Below, in pieces: positions 34,895-48,369 of a stretch of 64,000 bases of DNA. The stretch covers positions 19,663-83,662 of the forward strand of contig QNGE01000976.1 of NCBI GenBank assembly GCA_008508345.1, read 5' to 3'. A program made the translations under genes and the position numbers. How positions within the stretch are numbered: position 1 is the stretch's first letter; each line of letters opens with the position of its first letter. The notes under the pieces were generated by a model, which saw only the letters and a program-made list of their open reading frames with translations, made no database searches and had not been told where the DNA came from. The stretch is from Paragonimus westermani. Its lineage: Eukaryota > Platyhelminthes > Trematoda > Plagiorchiida > Troglotrematidae.

Positions 34895-35580
34895 AGCTGA
34901 CTTTTAAGGGTGATTATATCATGCATCAAACAACACAGCGATTGGGAAATTTAATCAAGCGAACGTTCAGTACAGCTGAACCTCGTGTAATCACTCGGAC
35001 TCAGAAGTTACCAGCGTCTTTAAGCATAGGAGACCAGCCTATTGGTGCAACTTTACACTGTGTCTACCAACTTGAAACTGCGGAGAAAGTTATATAGGCC
35101 GAACTGAGAGAGGTGCTTGAGCTCTAGAATAAAGGAACATTTATCTATATTGGTACATATGTCCGTGTTAGGGGAGAACGGCAATGTTGTTGAAACAAGT
35201 AAACAGCTAGTTTCAGCCGTCGCTAGACGCGTCCTCATCACTGATCACGTTGTCGACCCACCTTGCGCGTTCACAATCTTGTTGCGTCATTCCCACCCCC
35301 TGTTTCTTGCGGTTTACCGAGGCAGTCGTGAACATCCGACTCAAGTCAGATCTCTGTTCCTGAACTTGACCCTTCAATGCGCTTAATGATCTACGCAAAC
35401 CCGTTTATTGATTAGCCAGCCCATTACTTGTTTGTTGCAAGAAAATGTTTCATGTCGTTGTAAATTTAGTACTAACGAGTCAATATAAAAATGCCTGTAC
35501 CCACCAGTTTTCATATTCTAATTGTTTTGTTCAAACTGTTAAAGAGAAACAAATGTTTCAAATTTTGTACATGTTGAATA
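34895..35580 (+). pseudogene. Decayed Penelope-like element, GIY-YIG region and 3' end
   Basis: ACTTTTAAGGGTGATTATATC corresponds to the FKGDHIT segment of the 6.7-kb PLE. Readable parts are CVYQLETAEKVI (GIY half, cysteines altered), RIKEHLSILVH, and DHVVDPPCAFTILLRHSHPLFLAVYRGS, matching GHVVDPANSFQVLLRNKNPKLLAFSEAM. The catalytic Glu position is changed. A diverged 3' tip follows at 35507-35575 and resembles 50810-50880 more than the 6.7-kb tip. Confidence 0.75.
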
Positions 35581-35599
35581 GTTCTAAACAGGTCTGTCC

Positions 35600-36439
35600 A
35601 CCATGATAACCAACTTACTCGCAGCGACTCCTCTTGGCGGTTAGGAACCACCGTTCTTACCTCAATTCACTCGTCAGTTTGACGGCAAGCAGGTGTGTAA
35701 AGTACATGCAGATCAAGCAATTTAATAGTGACATCATGTAGATCAGATCGTTGTACAAAAAAAGAACATGTCCTAAAAAATCCATTGTGTCGACTGGTTT
35801 ATAAAACTAGCCATAACAGGATAAATATAGAGGATGCGATCTGCACGACGAAAAACCCATCTGCAAACCGTTCCCCAAGGGACGGGTAACACCTTTCAGA
35901 TAGCACTGCAAGTGCCTTCAAAAAGACACCATAAACCCTTACTCAGAGTTGTTCTAGAGGAATTTCATACGTCTTCCTGATTATTTTGTTTGGTGTTTAC
36001 GTCCTGAATTTGGGTCATTTGATGACGAAGTCTGTGGTTGCAATCGAGCAGTCTTGGAGTTGAAAGTTATATGCTGTCGGAAACGCTAACAATGGCGTAA
36101 CTGTTGATGTGTCTTTATCAGATGGCTGTAATTTTACTGTCATTCACGAATAGACCAATTCAGTGATGCGTATCTATCAAGCTCACAGTTTAATTTTCGC
36201 ATGTTGCGCACTTCGGTCCTTCTTCAAAAAGTTCGCAAACAACCGAAGCATGTAAACATTCTTTAGTCAATTCACTCTTAAAAGTACCGTAGCTTTTCCT
36301 CAAACATTGCACTTCCTCTCATTTGTAAGCTGAAACCGATCAATTGATTTTTGTGGTTGACCTGCGAAAGAGCAAGCATCCACTATAGCCTCCGGAAGGG
36401 GTTAATGAGTTTCCACAAAGAAGTTGGCTCCACTGACTA
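35600..36439. other. No gene recognised
   Basis: Only small inverted repeats such as GGCGGTTAGGAACCACCG near 35637-35654. Confidence 0.4.
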
Positions 36440-36560
36440 ACAGTAGAGTAATGAAGGAAGGTTTCGACCCAGTTAGATCTCATCAGTACCAAGAACGCCG
36501 GGGATTCGAGCTCGCAACCTTTGAATAGACGTTAGATTGTAGTCAAAGGGCATATCCACA
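36440..36560 (-). mobile_element. tRNA-headed SINE with hammerhead core (copy 2, decayed)
   Basis: On the minus strand GACTACAATCTAACG resembles an anticodon arm, followed by the B box GAGCTCGAATCC (36502-36513). After 15 nt comes CTGATGA (36480-36486), helix II GATC-TAACTG-GGTC (four pairs with one G-U, six-nt loop) and GAAAC (36461-36465). Core and helix II are intact. Helices I and III do not close, because the CTTCCTTC that follows lacks the GUC before the cut. The A box is not clear. The 4-6-4 helix-II layout equals that of the 21.5-kb copy, which supports one family. Confidence 0.65.
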
Positions 36561-39500
36561 TATCCTTCCACAATCCCGGTGACCGCGACCTCACGGACAA
36601 GAGGATAAGTGCTTGGACGACAACCTGCCGTTTATTTACGAGTGACGGATTTCGTTTTCCAACGCGGGTGGCTCTTATGAAATTCAGATAAGTCAAAAAA
36701 GCTGTCCTTCACTTCGTTGATGATCGCTGAGACCAACTGGTTGCGGGTATCGTACTGGTTTGGTAGAACAGTATTTTGATTAGATGCTTGTCATCTGGTA
36801 CATGGGGCTCAGTCAGTCGCAGATTTCGCTCCATAGCGTTTGGAATCTTAAGAGTATTGGTTCACCTTCTTCCTACATTCTACCGTTGGTGTTTACACTT
36901 TTTCAGTGATCAGCCGTTTAGTAGACTACCATCAGGATCATTGGCAGCCCGATCCGACGTGCACATAAGTACAGCCCAAACTGAGGACGCATTTGTGCGT
37001 CATACCGGAATCAAATGTGAGAACGCCATCGTATATATTCAGAAGGTCAAATCAAGTATTCCGGTAGTTTAGTCATAAAGTTGACCCTGATCTTTCACCA
37101 CTACTGTTTGTCGGCTGTTATCCGCTACATGACGAAATGCGATTGTTCAAAGTGTGTTATATGGATGATAATACTGGTATTCAAGTGGCCTTATAAGCAA
37201 AATTTCTACTTGAACATTCAACACACGCAACCAAAAAAGTACCTCGAAATGACCACAAAAATTAGTTGTGACTGATAAAGTTACACACTTGTAGGACGGA
37301 ATCACTGTAAGGGATATGGTATGCTGTAACTGGTAGTTAACAGCATGACCAAAATGACACACTGACCCACGAATGCGGAGGGATATAACCAGCGTGAATT
37401 AGCTCCACACAAAAACCATTTCACCGAGTCTTTTAAAACTTATCTGAATCTCGGGTTGATCAATTATTTGGTTATTTGTTAAGTTGGAGTTTGGACCAAA
37501 TGGTAAACCTAGTAAACATTCACTACAATTTGGTTTCCGTAAACTTCGACCGTGTACGCCTGCCTTATCTGTCAGCTGGTGCGTAATTGGGTTTTTATTC
37601 GGCTACTCATAAAAACTGGGAGTTTACGTTTCAAACACTTCACCATCAACGAAGATGATGCCAGTAGTGTGTACTGGTTCGGACGTGAAGGTCGGTGAAC
37701 AACCAAATAACCAAACCTCCAAGCACAAGCTTCTACCTAAAAAATCAGTCCGAATTACCAAGAGCACTCAATCATTCCATCAGTTCTTTCCAAATTTTCT
37801 CGTCTATACCTTAGTATTCACCGAATTATTTTCTTCCCATTAACTGATCCCTTGTTACGAAGCCGTCTGAGGTCTTTTAATCTACCAGTTGTAAAACAGT
37901 CAGAAGATGCTGTTAGGGAGCTGGTGCGTTTCGTTTCAAACTCTCAACTCGAACGTTTCAGTAGACACCGGTGACATTGTCACACTCTTAAAAGCAATAC
38001 GTTCCACTTCTTCACTGAAACAAAAATGACACGGTTGGTTGATATTTCTAAGTAGGAAATAACAAAACTGTTTTCGTTTTTTTTGTGCAAGGGAGAGCCC
38101 AATTTTACTCAGTGTGAACCAATGAGAAAATAATGGTATCATGAATAGTTTGTACTGACAGGATCCTAGTAAGTGGGCTCACCAGAAAGGCAACCTTGAT
38201 AAATTTCACTAGTTTAGAAGAGAAAGGGCGATATTATAACAAAGAGGAAGAGTGTATATGACCCGAAAAATCCTTTGAGTTGCTTGTTCTGTGATCTTAT
38301 TTGTTTTACTGTACTTTCCGTTTTCTCTGTTCTGAACACTCTCGGTGAATACTAAAAGGCACACTGGTTCACAGGTTGAAATGACCAGAGTCAAAAATTA
38401 AACGAAATGCCTCAGCACTTATCCGCATCCAAACAAACATGCTAACTACATTTTCTCATTTCAATGAAATTGTTTCCGGAAAAGACTGTCAAATTGTAAC
38501 TAACGTAGAGTCCAGTTAGCCCAGTTTGTGAGGTTTGAGTAAGGTGAATTGTATCAGTATCTGACTCACAAAGTATAAAGACGGCTCTATTGCAGGTGGT
38601 AAACACAGAGTTTGGTCACTCTACACACAAAATAGGAAACAAAAATTGCAAGACTGGTTGTGAAAATAATGCTTTCGTGTAAGAATCGTGTAACGTAACC
38701 ATACACCTTGTTATGATGCTATGATTGACGGAAAATGTCAGGAAATTTCGAAATAAGTCTGAAGTTCATCCTCTGAACAGTCGCAAAACGTCATAAGCAA
38801 AAATCCACAAGGTGGTAACCCACATAAAAACCGACAGAGTCTGAAAACAGCATGTTGATTGAAGTGTGGTGGAATAACCTGTGATAATGGTTGAATACAA
38901 CAACATCTCACACAAGCAGTTCACGTTTGCCCTTGTCTTTACCTGCATCGTATTTCTACACCAAGCCACGAACAGCGCTACCGTTCGACGACACTGACCA
39001 TACCACAATGTAAACGTCATCTACTACGAAAACATCCGGTTGTGGTTTCAAATCCATACACCCAAATCTTCATTTTATGTAAATCAATATCTTACCAGGT
39101 TGAGATGGAGTTTGAAGTGTCTCGCTATTCATTTTTATGTGAATAAACAAACAACAAATGAGCGTGTTTCCAGTGCTTCATTATCAGGCCAAATACAACA
39201 CATGTATTTGAATTCGTCGGGGACAGTACATCATCGGAGCAAGGGCCGGTAATCATTAATGGCAGCCTATTGAGATTCGTGTGGTCTAGTTATGCAATAT
39301 TATTCATGTGGGTTGTAAACGTTTGTGGTGAAGTTAACACGTTTACTTTACAGATCTATCCGAGATACGGATGTAAGACCACAGAATGTTCGATTTTTTG
39401 ACCGGACGATTTTGTGAGCACAAAGAGGGTGAGGTTAAGCGGATTGCAATAGGTTCTGCGAATGCCAGTAAATATCTTTTGACCTTCTTCGGTTGATCCC

Positions 39501-39904
39501 TACAGATCCGATAGGTCGGCTTAAAGGAATCGGCTGGGTTGATCGTATGTTGTGATTCTACTCAGCCACAGTTGAACAAGCCTTTATTAATTCTCGAGCA
39601 AACCATAGCGTATAATGCTCTCCTACGCGTACAGACAACCGTCGTGTTGTACCATTGTTGGTCAACTACTGTTTGAGCCTACACTTAGAGTAACAATGTA
39701 GCGTTTACTCGGTACATGACTGGAGTTCTCCAGACACTATTCTAGACCAACTATAGCAGATTGGTTAACTCCAGATGTGTCAACCATAAACGGTTTATAG
39801 CTCAAACACTGTATACGACGTCGGAATATGCCAGACGTGAGACAGATACTAAACTTCCTACGACCGCTGTTCCGACCATGCTCACTTCAGTAAGAGCAAG
39901 GGAC
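36561..39904. other. No gene recognised
   Basis: Near 37525-37560, LQFGFRKLRPC resembles the FGFRKGRSC entry of LINE RT, but flanking motifs are absent. The other frames lack signatures. Confidence 0.35.
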
Positions 39905-40303
39905 CAGTTGTCTAACCGAAATACATTCTGGATAGCGTACTCAGACAGAACTGTATGATTTTCTTCAGATATCTGTTTACGATACGGTATTTACACGGTA
40001 GACTTGAAAATTTTTGTCATTTCGGTCTCCTTCTTAGTGGACATGTGCTTAACTGTGTTCTCGATAAGTGCATTTGGATAGTGATTGGCGGCTAGCATTT
40101 CTTTAATGTGAGAAACCTCTAGTGTTTTAGAGAGTTCAGTGGTTCAGGTCTTATTAGCTACATTGATTAGAGATTTGATGAGTGCTCCTTTCATACCGAT
40201 TGGGTGCGACTAGTTTTAGTTGAGATACCGACCAGGATGGGGTGGTTTACGATACACAGAAATCTGAAATCTCTGTTGCTCGCCAAACTTGACGTGCTTT
40301 CCT
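39905..40303 (-). pseudogene. Penelope-like element, inverted 5' half (RT C-terminus and linker)
   Basis: Read from 40303 down: FQISVYRKPPHPGRYLN, then SHPIGMKGALIKSLINVANKT, SHIKEMLAANHYPNALIENTVKHMSTKK, TKIFKSTV.IPYRKQISEE and SEYAIQNVFRLDN. This is the conserved path from the RT thumb (VYRKPTHTGRYLNFxSxHP) to the linker (SIPYR...FRxxN) in PLEs of a lineage other than the 6.7-kb one. It ends at FRLDN, exactly where the plus-strand part starting at 40312 begins. Two or more stops are present. Confidence 0.8.
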
Positions 40304-40950
40304 GGCTGTACTTCGATTAGACAATGCCTTAAAACAACTGGTGATACATCCTAAGGATCCATTTTCTATGGGCGACCAGACAGACTGCGTTTACGACATC
40401 AAATTCGGTGACTGCAATGCTGGCTACACTGGAGAGATAATCAGACAACTGAAAGTACGTGTTGCCGAACACAAGAGGCACACGAGGTTTCCTCCTAAAC
40501 ACGCCTATCAACTTCAAAAGTTAGAGGAGGATTCGGCCATCGCACTACATGCAATGTCAGTGAACCACAACATAGGTTTTGATCAAGCTCGAGAGATTCA
40601 CAAGGATCTGCCTTCCTACAGGGAACGGTGCTGTACTGAAGCCCTCACCATCCACACACAGCACGCTTGTATTATTCACAATGATAGCATACCCCTGTCT
40701 GCAGTGTGACGTGTATGGAAAAACAGCACTAGACACGGACGCGTCCAATCTACACCAGTCTCACACCCCCCACTTAATGGGCAAAGGATGAGACCAATCA
40801 GGTCAGATGCAGCACAAATTGACCTAACTGCGCAAATCCCACATGACCGCTGTTCTTGTGTCATTGTGATTTCGATTAAAGCACTCCCGAGGTGGTTGGA
40901 AATTAGACTATTACAAGTTGAAGGATTTCACTGCAAATTTACTTGCTCTG
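40304..40950 (+). pseudogene. Penelope-like element, GIY-YIG endonuclease half and 3' region
   Basis: The open part runs 40312-40709: LRLDNALKQLVIHPKDPFSMGDQTDCVYDI, then CNAGYTGEIIRQLKVRVAEHKRH, giving a GIY-YIG core with VYD and YTG as the two half-motifs, a DC..C pair of cysteines and the R/H-rich helix. The C-terminus (HNIGFDQAREI, RCCTEALTIHTQ) carries a Glu in a suitable place. About 170 bp beyond the stop, 40878-40920 reads like a shortened arm of the foldback at 918-1184, probably this family's 3' end. The open frame was likely part of one polyprotein with the inverted half. Confidence 0.75.
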
Positions 40951-41869
40951 CAGAAGACTTCCTACCCCCAAGATCCGAGTCTCACCACTGGGACGATTTC
41001 ACTCTCTCCGCAAACTTCAGATTGTTCAGACGACCCAACCCCCCCCCTAAAATGTGTGCTGTAATCTCAATTCACCCTATAGCTTACTACGTTCTCGGCG
41101 CATTAGGGAGCGCCAGATCCCTGGCAGTTAGCTGACTGATAGTACCACACCGATTTTAACGAACAGATAATTCACACTTTTGAGTCGTAGGATGATCCAT
41201 GGCAATGAGGAAATGCTTTTTGAAAAGGTGACGTTTGGTTTTATTACGGATCAACTCAAACATAAGAGCCCCCATTGGTCTGTTTGCAATCGTAAGCGAT
41301 CTGCTACAGATGCTGTTGCCTATTTAGTTCATTCTACATCATCGGTATTGTATAAGGAGGTTCTACCAAGTCACGTGTTTAATGGATTATGCTGACGGTG
41401 GCAACCATATTTTTGACATCGTATTTCTCCAATTTCTTGAAAAGCAAGGCTACTATCGTGTTCGCCGTAAATTCTTTACTAGCTGCATGAAACAGAATTA
41501 GAGGACAGTAATCCTGTTCTCAAACATGACCTTCTTGTCTGATTTGAGAAGTAATCAAGACGACTAGCCTATCCATTGTGCTCGGTCGACCAACGAATAA
41601 GATTTCTGCCTTGAGATTTCCTGCTCCTTGCTGACATTTCTTGTTCGCTCGGACAGACTTTCTTTCCCATCCATCAAGAGATCTCAGAGGAAGAAAGTAT
41701 ATACTAATTAGCCAAGAGAATATTTGCCAATCAAATGCATTACAAAGTTTATCAGTAGCAAACGATATCGTTTAAATTTGATGTACCCCAACCCATTAGT
41801 AGATGATAGAATCTCCCACGAGATCTGACAAACTATGGAAAGGCTGGGTGGATTGAAAACACGTCATGA
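40951..41869. other. No gene recognised
   Basis: Nothing assignable. Confidence 0.4.
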
Positions 41870-42700
41870 AAAAAGTTGTCAACACTGGAAAGCCCAGCAA
41901 TAACTTTAACAAAATAATTAATGTTTTTCCTTTCCCGCCGCTTCGCCCAATCCAAATGAAAGGGCCTGGTTGTTTTAAAAACCCCATCGAGCTAAAACCC
42001 AGAAAGTCAAGCGGACCTGACGGCTTATTACCGACTGTTCTCAAAAAATGTGTTGTGTTTAGGCAATAATGTCAGTTGTTAGACGATGACAGATATTACA
42101 CCAATCTCCAAAACTGAATTGTCTAAATTTTGATCCCATGTACAACGAACAGTAACACTTTTTAAAAAACTAATTATCCCTTAAATGGAAGTTCCGATTA
42201 AAATCACAGATTCCCGTAAGACTCACTTCTCGTTGTTCACTCTCAGCACTTACTGCTCTCACAGTCCGTGCTGTCATCATTTGATAGAAAATCTGGAACT
42301 GTACGTATACCTTTCTTGGACTGCATCGATGCGTTTGAAAGCGTTGAAGAGAAAAACGAATCAACTGGCCCAACCTCAACCGTCGATGCTCTACGCCAAA
42401 CCTACTTATTTGTAGCCATTTTACCCAAGTTAGTTGTCAAGTCTCAGCCTCACAGAGCCCGGTGATATACCGGGGGTAGCCTCCTCTACTTCGTATTCCC
42501 ACTCTATATAGCCTACATGCTGGTTCATGATCGCAATTCTGCAGATGACGAGATATTAGGTATCAAACAGTCAACCCCATTTTCTACACCTAACTTTCTG
42601 GATGGCAAATTCAAACTAGTTATTATTACGGATTCCCGCAGTTTGTCTCTTAACACATCCGAATGTATCAGTGACAAGTAATTTTGCAGATTCTGTCATT
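41870..42700 (+). pseudogene. Possible LINE reverse transcriptase fragment
   Basis: IELKPRKSSGPDGLLPTVLKKC (41985-42050) matches the L...KSPGPDG..P.iLK entry of non-LTR RTs. About 80 residues later, SFDRKSGTVRIPFLDCIDAFESVE (42270-42345) has the D..dAF..v form of motif A at normal spacing, and LLYFVFPLYIAYML further on could be the ..LFxlyin.L stretch. Motif C is not clear. Two motifs in order make chance less likely, but the clade is open. Confidence 0.45.
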
Positions 42701-45384
42701 TAGGAGAGTCCCATCTGCGAAGGCTCTGGACGTCTTGCCAGGTTACTGATGAGTAGTCGGGGATTTGGTCTTGCCAGTTATGTAATTTCAGTAGTCAATA
42801 TTGCCATTGGTAGATTGCAGCACGAACTCATTGAGAAATGCTGCTTGGACAATCACCCTGTTAGATCATTTAGTAGATTCCATACGAGATAGTGGTTTGG
42901 GTGGGTAGTTTAATCTGAATGTGAAATTTTTGACCTTCCGGGATGAATTCGTAGCTCGAGAATTATACCACTTGTCACTTCTGAGCATGTGTTCACACAG
43001 CGTTTTCGCCTGTGAAAGGAATGAGTAAGAGGAATTTTCCCGTCAGCACCAGTTCTTCATGTGCATAACGAGCCGATACGTCGACCTATTCCCAGTAAAT
43101 ATTCAAAATGTAGTAAGAAAATGGTCCGTTCATGTTAATATTGTGGGTTAACAAGGCGGGTGGCAAAAAAATTGTTCGTTTAACCATCCGAAAAGATGAC
43201 GTTCTTTAACGATGTACTGAACACACAGTTATTTGCATGTAATGATAATCTCACAAAAGTGCAGTCGACAGACACGAGTTATTGTACGGAGACACCACTT
43301 TGTGCCAAATTACCCATCAGAGCTCCTTTGTGTATTCTTCCCCCGATTACTTCAATACTGCAACACATGTATCCATCTGACTACTCACGAGCACTGTAAT
43401 GTGATTGTTCATCCACACCGCTTCCCCAGTGTTTTCGCCATAGTACAAAAACCGTTATTTTATGTTCCCCGCCTAGAATCTATCTACACTCTACATCACT
43501 TGGTAGGCCAGTATACCAGCGCATGTTTGCATGTGGATGCACAGATTATTCATGAGTTGTTTTCTTTGGTTTGTTGTCGAAGGATTTTATGTTTCCCGCA
43601 AAATCCCTGAAGTATCCATCAGGTCGCTGTCGATCGCCTGTGAATGATCCGTTGCTTTCGTTTCTCCGTCACATTTTTATGTGCGAAAATGTTGCCATTC
43701 TGGCCCGATTTGCCTTCTTTATTCATAATTCTCTTCATTTATGCCTATATTTATGTCTTTCATTTGCTGCGGATATAAACATTTATTCCTACACGCCCGT
43801 TCCTACTCTTCCTTGGCTTTTTCTCGGTCAAGTTCACTTCTACACGAACTCAAGCTTCTTATCCCCAGCTTAACTGTCAAACCGAATCAATGGCTTTTTC
43901 TTGTAGATTAGTAGCTGTGGCTACCTACCAGTTTTTTCACCGAGATTCATAACGGTGAAAATTATGGTGCAACTGAAACAGAGCTAATTAATCATTCTTC
44001 CTTTGCTGAAGACCTCAACGCAAAGAAAACGAAAAAAATACATCTCCGAGTGTATAAAGTGTAGCACCGAATTTCAGAAAAATAACTTGATCTAACCTTT
44101 TTTCAATCTTCAAACTTCAGTTTCGTTTATCTTAAACTTGGGTAGCTTTCACAGCGCTACCTTGCTAACGTAGTTCGCTTTCGGACCAATTATTTCGCTG
44201 TTTGTTCCCACAAAAACCGGTATCTTATTACGTCCACGACGCTGTATTCGGCTGACGAGAAAATCGTAAGGTAGAACTGATTTCATGAACCAGGTTGTGT
44301 TGAACAACTTGATTAGTTGGTGCAAACATCCTTCCTTGTCAATTAATACCTCATTACGTGTGACCGTTTTATTCTCACAATTCACAACTAATCCATATCA
44401 ATATACATTCATTGATGGCATACAACTACTCTCGTCATACCGCTATATTCTACTCTTCAAATTTTAAAAGTAGATTGGTTAAACTGAGTCATAATTTTTC
44501 ACGATCACTCCATGGAGCTGTTATCTTTGCTGAAATTTAAAATATACAAACTTTATGCTTTAGTTACTGTGAACTCTTAGTCTCGGTTTCTTAACAGCTT
44601 GTGAACTCATTCACTGATCGCACTAATACTCTATCATCTCTCTCCAAGCACTAACCACATATATCAGTCGGCCCTCTCCATCTATGTAACTTGTATCAAA
44701 ATGCGTCAAGTTTATCAGTATACCACTCGCTAGCTTAAAACTTTCAACAGATCCCGACTATATTCTGTATGCACACTTTTCTGCACATAGGTTCATGTCA
44801 TCCACTGACTGTTTGTTTAAACCCGGTTTTGCCTATACTAACACCTGCCGCCTTCTTAATTCGATATCTGACTTGCGTTTCTGTGCATCTTTTGTAAACG
44901 AAATAGACCCATTGTGAAAATTATCTAGGAGTTTTTTTGTTTTATTGAGTTCGTTCAACTGCTTACTTCAAACTGATAAACAGCGTGAGAAAAATGCCAC
45001 CAAATATCATCTCCTGGGATGAATTATAGTCTGTTCAGATTTGACAAGTAGAAAGGTTTCAAAAATGTTTCCAAAACGGTGATTTCTCTTTCCGTATATC
45101 ATGCAAATGCCGGTCCGCGCAACATCATCGTTGATTGGATGGACTACCCGTGGACGAAAAAAACGCATAAACTCAAAAGTCAAAATACAATGGTACAAAC
45201 AGTGAGCATTTTTCTAAATGTGTCAACAAAATGTCAACCAGCTAGTTCACAAAAGGCGACTTGCCATTTTATGCGTGAATTCATGCGAAACCCAAGAATA
45301 TAAGGTCTTCGTTAAACATTTTCAGAGGTGGCCAAAAAAACCGTTTTTCCTCACTTTCTCGTCTTGGTCTTTTCAACCTGGATC
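42701..45384. other. No gene recognised
   Basis: Frames of 100-125 codons at 43233-43873 lack motifs. Confidence 0.4.
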
Positions 45385-45445
45385 TCCGGGATAAATGGGA
45401 TTCGAACTGTTGAACAGTAAGAAATCTACTCTCAAGAGCTACAAT
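45385..45445 (-). repeat. tRNA-like sequence, probable SINE head
   Basis: Minus strand: TGTAGCTCTTGAGAGTAG resembles an A box, and AGTTCGAATCC (45398-45408) is a perfect B box at tRNA spacing. No tRNA stems close and no hammerhead core follows. Confidence 0.45.
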
Positions 45446-45937
45446 GTCGTTCGGGTTTTATCGAAATAACAATTACACATGTCATCCAGACTGAAAAAAG
45501 CAGAAAGCGCAATTGCAATCCATGCAGAAACTAATTGCATTAAATTTCCATGAACTCTTTATTCCAGAGAGCTGAGCTTGAATAAACTATGTTGTATTTC
45601 GATGAATCATCAACTTCTGAAAAACGATATGCAAAAGCCGTAGTTTAGGATTAACTTAGACATTACTTTCCAAACAAAGGCACATTTTACAAAACAGAAA
45701 ACCTTTCGGCTGTAAATGCGTATTTTTGTGTGTTAAGATTCAATAAATCAAACTTGCAAAAATAGGTTCACTGATCAGCCAAAAATGCTCAAGCGAACAG
45801 TCAACCGATGAACTTCTAGAGAAGCAGATTAAAAAAAGAAATTCGGAAACTGAGCACGAGGTTTGATTTGCATTTAATTATATATGGAAATATTCCGCCA
45901 GCATATAATTTGCAATGCAAACAAGTATTGCAAAAAC

Positions 45938-46311
45938 CGTGGCTGGAGACTATAGGTGAGATGGCGGCTAATCGAGCTCAGTGGTGTGAATGTTGTCGTT
46001 GTTTGTCCGAGTTGTCTGTGAAGTGAGTGTGTTTAATGACGCGGGGCAGTGAAAGCCGTAAGGAAGCTGTCTCGCTGATGACGCCTTACTCTCACTTGCA
46101 GCTCGGTTGTTGGTTTGCAAGGTGTAGGCACCTTGATGTTGAATGTTTGAATACAGACGTAGTTATTTCCAATAGTTAGGACCTTTCCCGTCCCCTTCTT
46201 TTTTCCTTCTCTCTTCCTATATAGGGTTTGCTTTTTCTTCATGGTTGTGTGGCAGTTAACCATTGGTGTGAACCACTGATGTATTGCTGTCAATGATGTT
46301 GATGATGATAC
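45938..46311 (+). mobile_element. 5'-truncated RTE LINE, 3' end
   Basis: Starts at CCGTGGCTGGAGAC, equivalent to about 690 in the first copy, and keeps the last coding residues (TIGEMAANRAQWCECCRCLSELSVK, stop at 46023-46025) plus the full 3' tail, ending in GATGTTGATGATGATA. Its tail is uninterrupted and so defines the empty site for the 918-1184 insertion. Severe 5' truncation is usual for target-primed reverse transcription. Confidence 0.85.
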
Positions 46312-48185
46312 TTAGCTGATCGGTAGGTGGAGTTTTCAGAATAAAAATTGTCGAAAAATTAAACAACGAACCACCTTTCACACAGAACTTACAGTTTTCT
46401 TTCGTGATCTTGATTCGTTTACTTAATAAGCGGTAGAATACAAGTTTTGTTTAAGTATTCTTTAAAAACTGATTGTCCTTTTAACCGCTCATTAGAAAAC
46501 TCATTTCATAGCAATTGCTGTATCGGCCAATTAATCAGAGTTCACTGAAAGTACAATTGTCAAGTGTTTCATATGTGATGGTTATCTGACAAACCTAACC
46601 TGTGTTAAGTAAATCGGACGACAAACCAGACCCCAGTGATAAACACAATTGAGTCCGAAAAAGTTTGAGCAGCCAGACAACTAAAAGAGAGGGTAATTAG
46701 AACCAATTCAAGAGTCCAGAGACGGATATCATGACTGCATCTTGAACAGTTGAAAAGGCCGACGAACACGTGATCAATGCATCAGTAACCAGCTGGTGTC
46801 GGTAGGCAGTGTTTTTGTTTCTCACATTTTCTTAACAATTACAAGCACGGTTACAATTGCAGTCGCAATTCTAGCAAACAGTGAACAGAAGCGTGTTTGG
46901 GTCAAAATGTATGACGTAGCTAGAACTAGTCCAAAACACCTAACAGAAACGCAATCTGAGCGTACATATGTGACTCCAAACATAACGTTCACAGTGATGA
47001 ACCAGAATAAGAGCATGGTGCCTGCATCAGCAACACCGAAGGATAGACGAATTAGTGCTTAAATAACCGTACAACCGATATGGATACTGGGCTGTGATAA
47101 CGATATATTACTTTGATCAGCAAGGCTCCGTTCAGTGACTAACCATATGTGTGTTATCAAGTAATTAATATTGGCTTTAACTGCACACAGACGTATACTT
47201 CTGTCGCTGCAACTTCACTGTGCACAACTGCGAACAAAGTACGACTTGATTAACTTGATTCTCTCTGTGATTACTACCGTATAGCAACAAGTGCCCGGGT
47301 TCATTTCTAGTGTGTCTTGGAAAACCAGGTTGAGTTTAACGGCATCTCTTATTCAGCTTCCATACAGTTCTTCGAGGCTTCCATTGATAAAATGATAAAA
47401 TGATGATGGTGCTGAGGCTGATAGGTCAATCGACTTTCATCCTTCGTCAGGTAAGTCAGAGACAGATATTTGCAATTGTATACTACAATCGTGAATTCAA
47501 AAATTGCAGTGCAATCTTGGTTACTAACTGCTAGTTCAGGTAAGCAAACAATTGTTGTTGGGATCAGTTAACCGACTCTTCAGAAAAAAAGTATTACTAA
47601 CCATAACATGTCCATGCATTCTGCCAGGAAACTCCATTAACGCGTTCAATATGTTAAGGACTGTGTGAAAGAGCAGACATCTGCGTTATATATTACTAAC
47701 CAAACTGAGAAACTAGAGCGCTAACCAGGGTGGCATTTTGATAATACAATTTGCCAAACGATATCTGAGTATCGCCATTCCAATATAACTGTAGTCCAGT
47801 TACGCAACTCACGTGATCGCAAATATTGTTCACTGACATGTTCGGTGTGTCACTTAAAACACTATCAACATGGTAAGGCGACTCCTCTTCTGTAGTTCAC
47901 AATAATTTAGAGGAACAACGACTGCTACAAAATATGCACTTCACTACGTCCGATGTCAGTCACATTAGTTCCATCGAATTTGAACACGGTAACCAAGAGG
48001 TTACATAATGAATTATGACCCAAAGCAGCTTTTCGTGTCAAGTCATTTATTACAAGATATTGCTTGAAGATACTTAGAATTTTCGTTTCCTTGGCGTTCA
48101 TTGAAAATTCCATAGAAGTTTGCGATTCGTTCATTTTTTACAGTAATTCAACTTCTACAAATACGACTGTTAAGTAGGCGTGTGG

Positions 48186-48188
<3 letters not shown>
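46312..48188. other. No gene recognised
   Basis: A minus-strand frame at 47925-48134 (TVFKFDGTNVTDIG) faintly resembles a PLE endonuclease C-terminus. Minus strand near 47448 reads CTGACGA then GATGAAAGTC, a possible decayed hammerhead core. Confidence 0.3.

Positions 48189-48227
<39 letters not shown>
48189..48227. repeat. (AT)n microsatellite, 39 bp
   Basis: Uninterrupted AT dinucleotides. Confidence 0.95.
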
Positions 48228-48228
<1 letters not shown>

Positions 48229-48369
48229 CTACGGCCTAACACCATTTTTAAAAAAGGATAGGCAGTTGAGGGTGGATGTACATAATTAGAATGGGGATAA
48301 CCGTAGAAATGATCGGAAATAAACAAACGAAGGAGGATCGCATATATAATAACGTCCGGGCTTAAAAAA

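Noticed and set aside
37525..37860. FGFRKLRPC resembling LINE RT
   Set aside because: No motif A or C follows; the match is ten residues long.
47925..48134. Minus-strand TVFKFDGTNVTDIG resembling a PLE endonuclease C-terminus
   Set aside because: GIY and YIG half-motifs are absent; similarity is too short.
48138..48326. Minus-strand frame with a Tyr-Ile run
   Set aside because: Translation of the (AT)n tract at 48189-48227.
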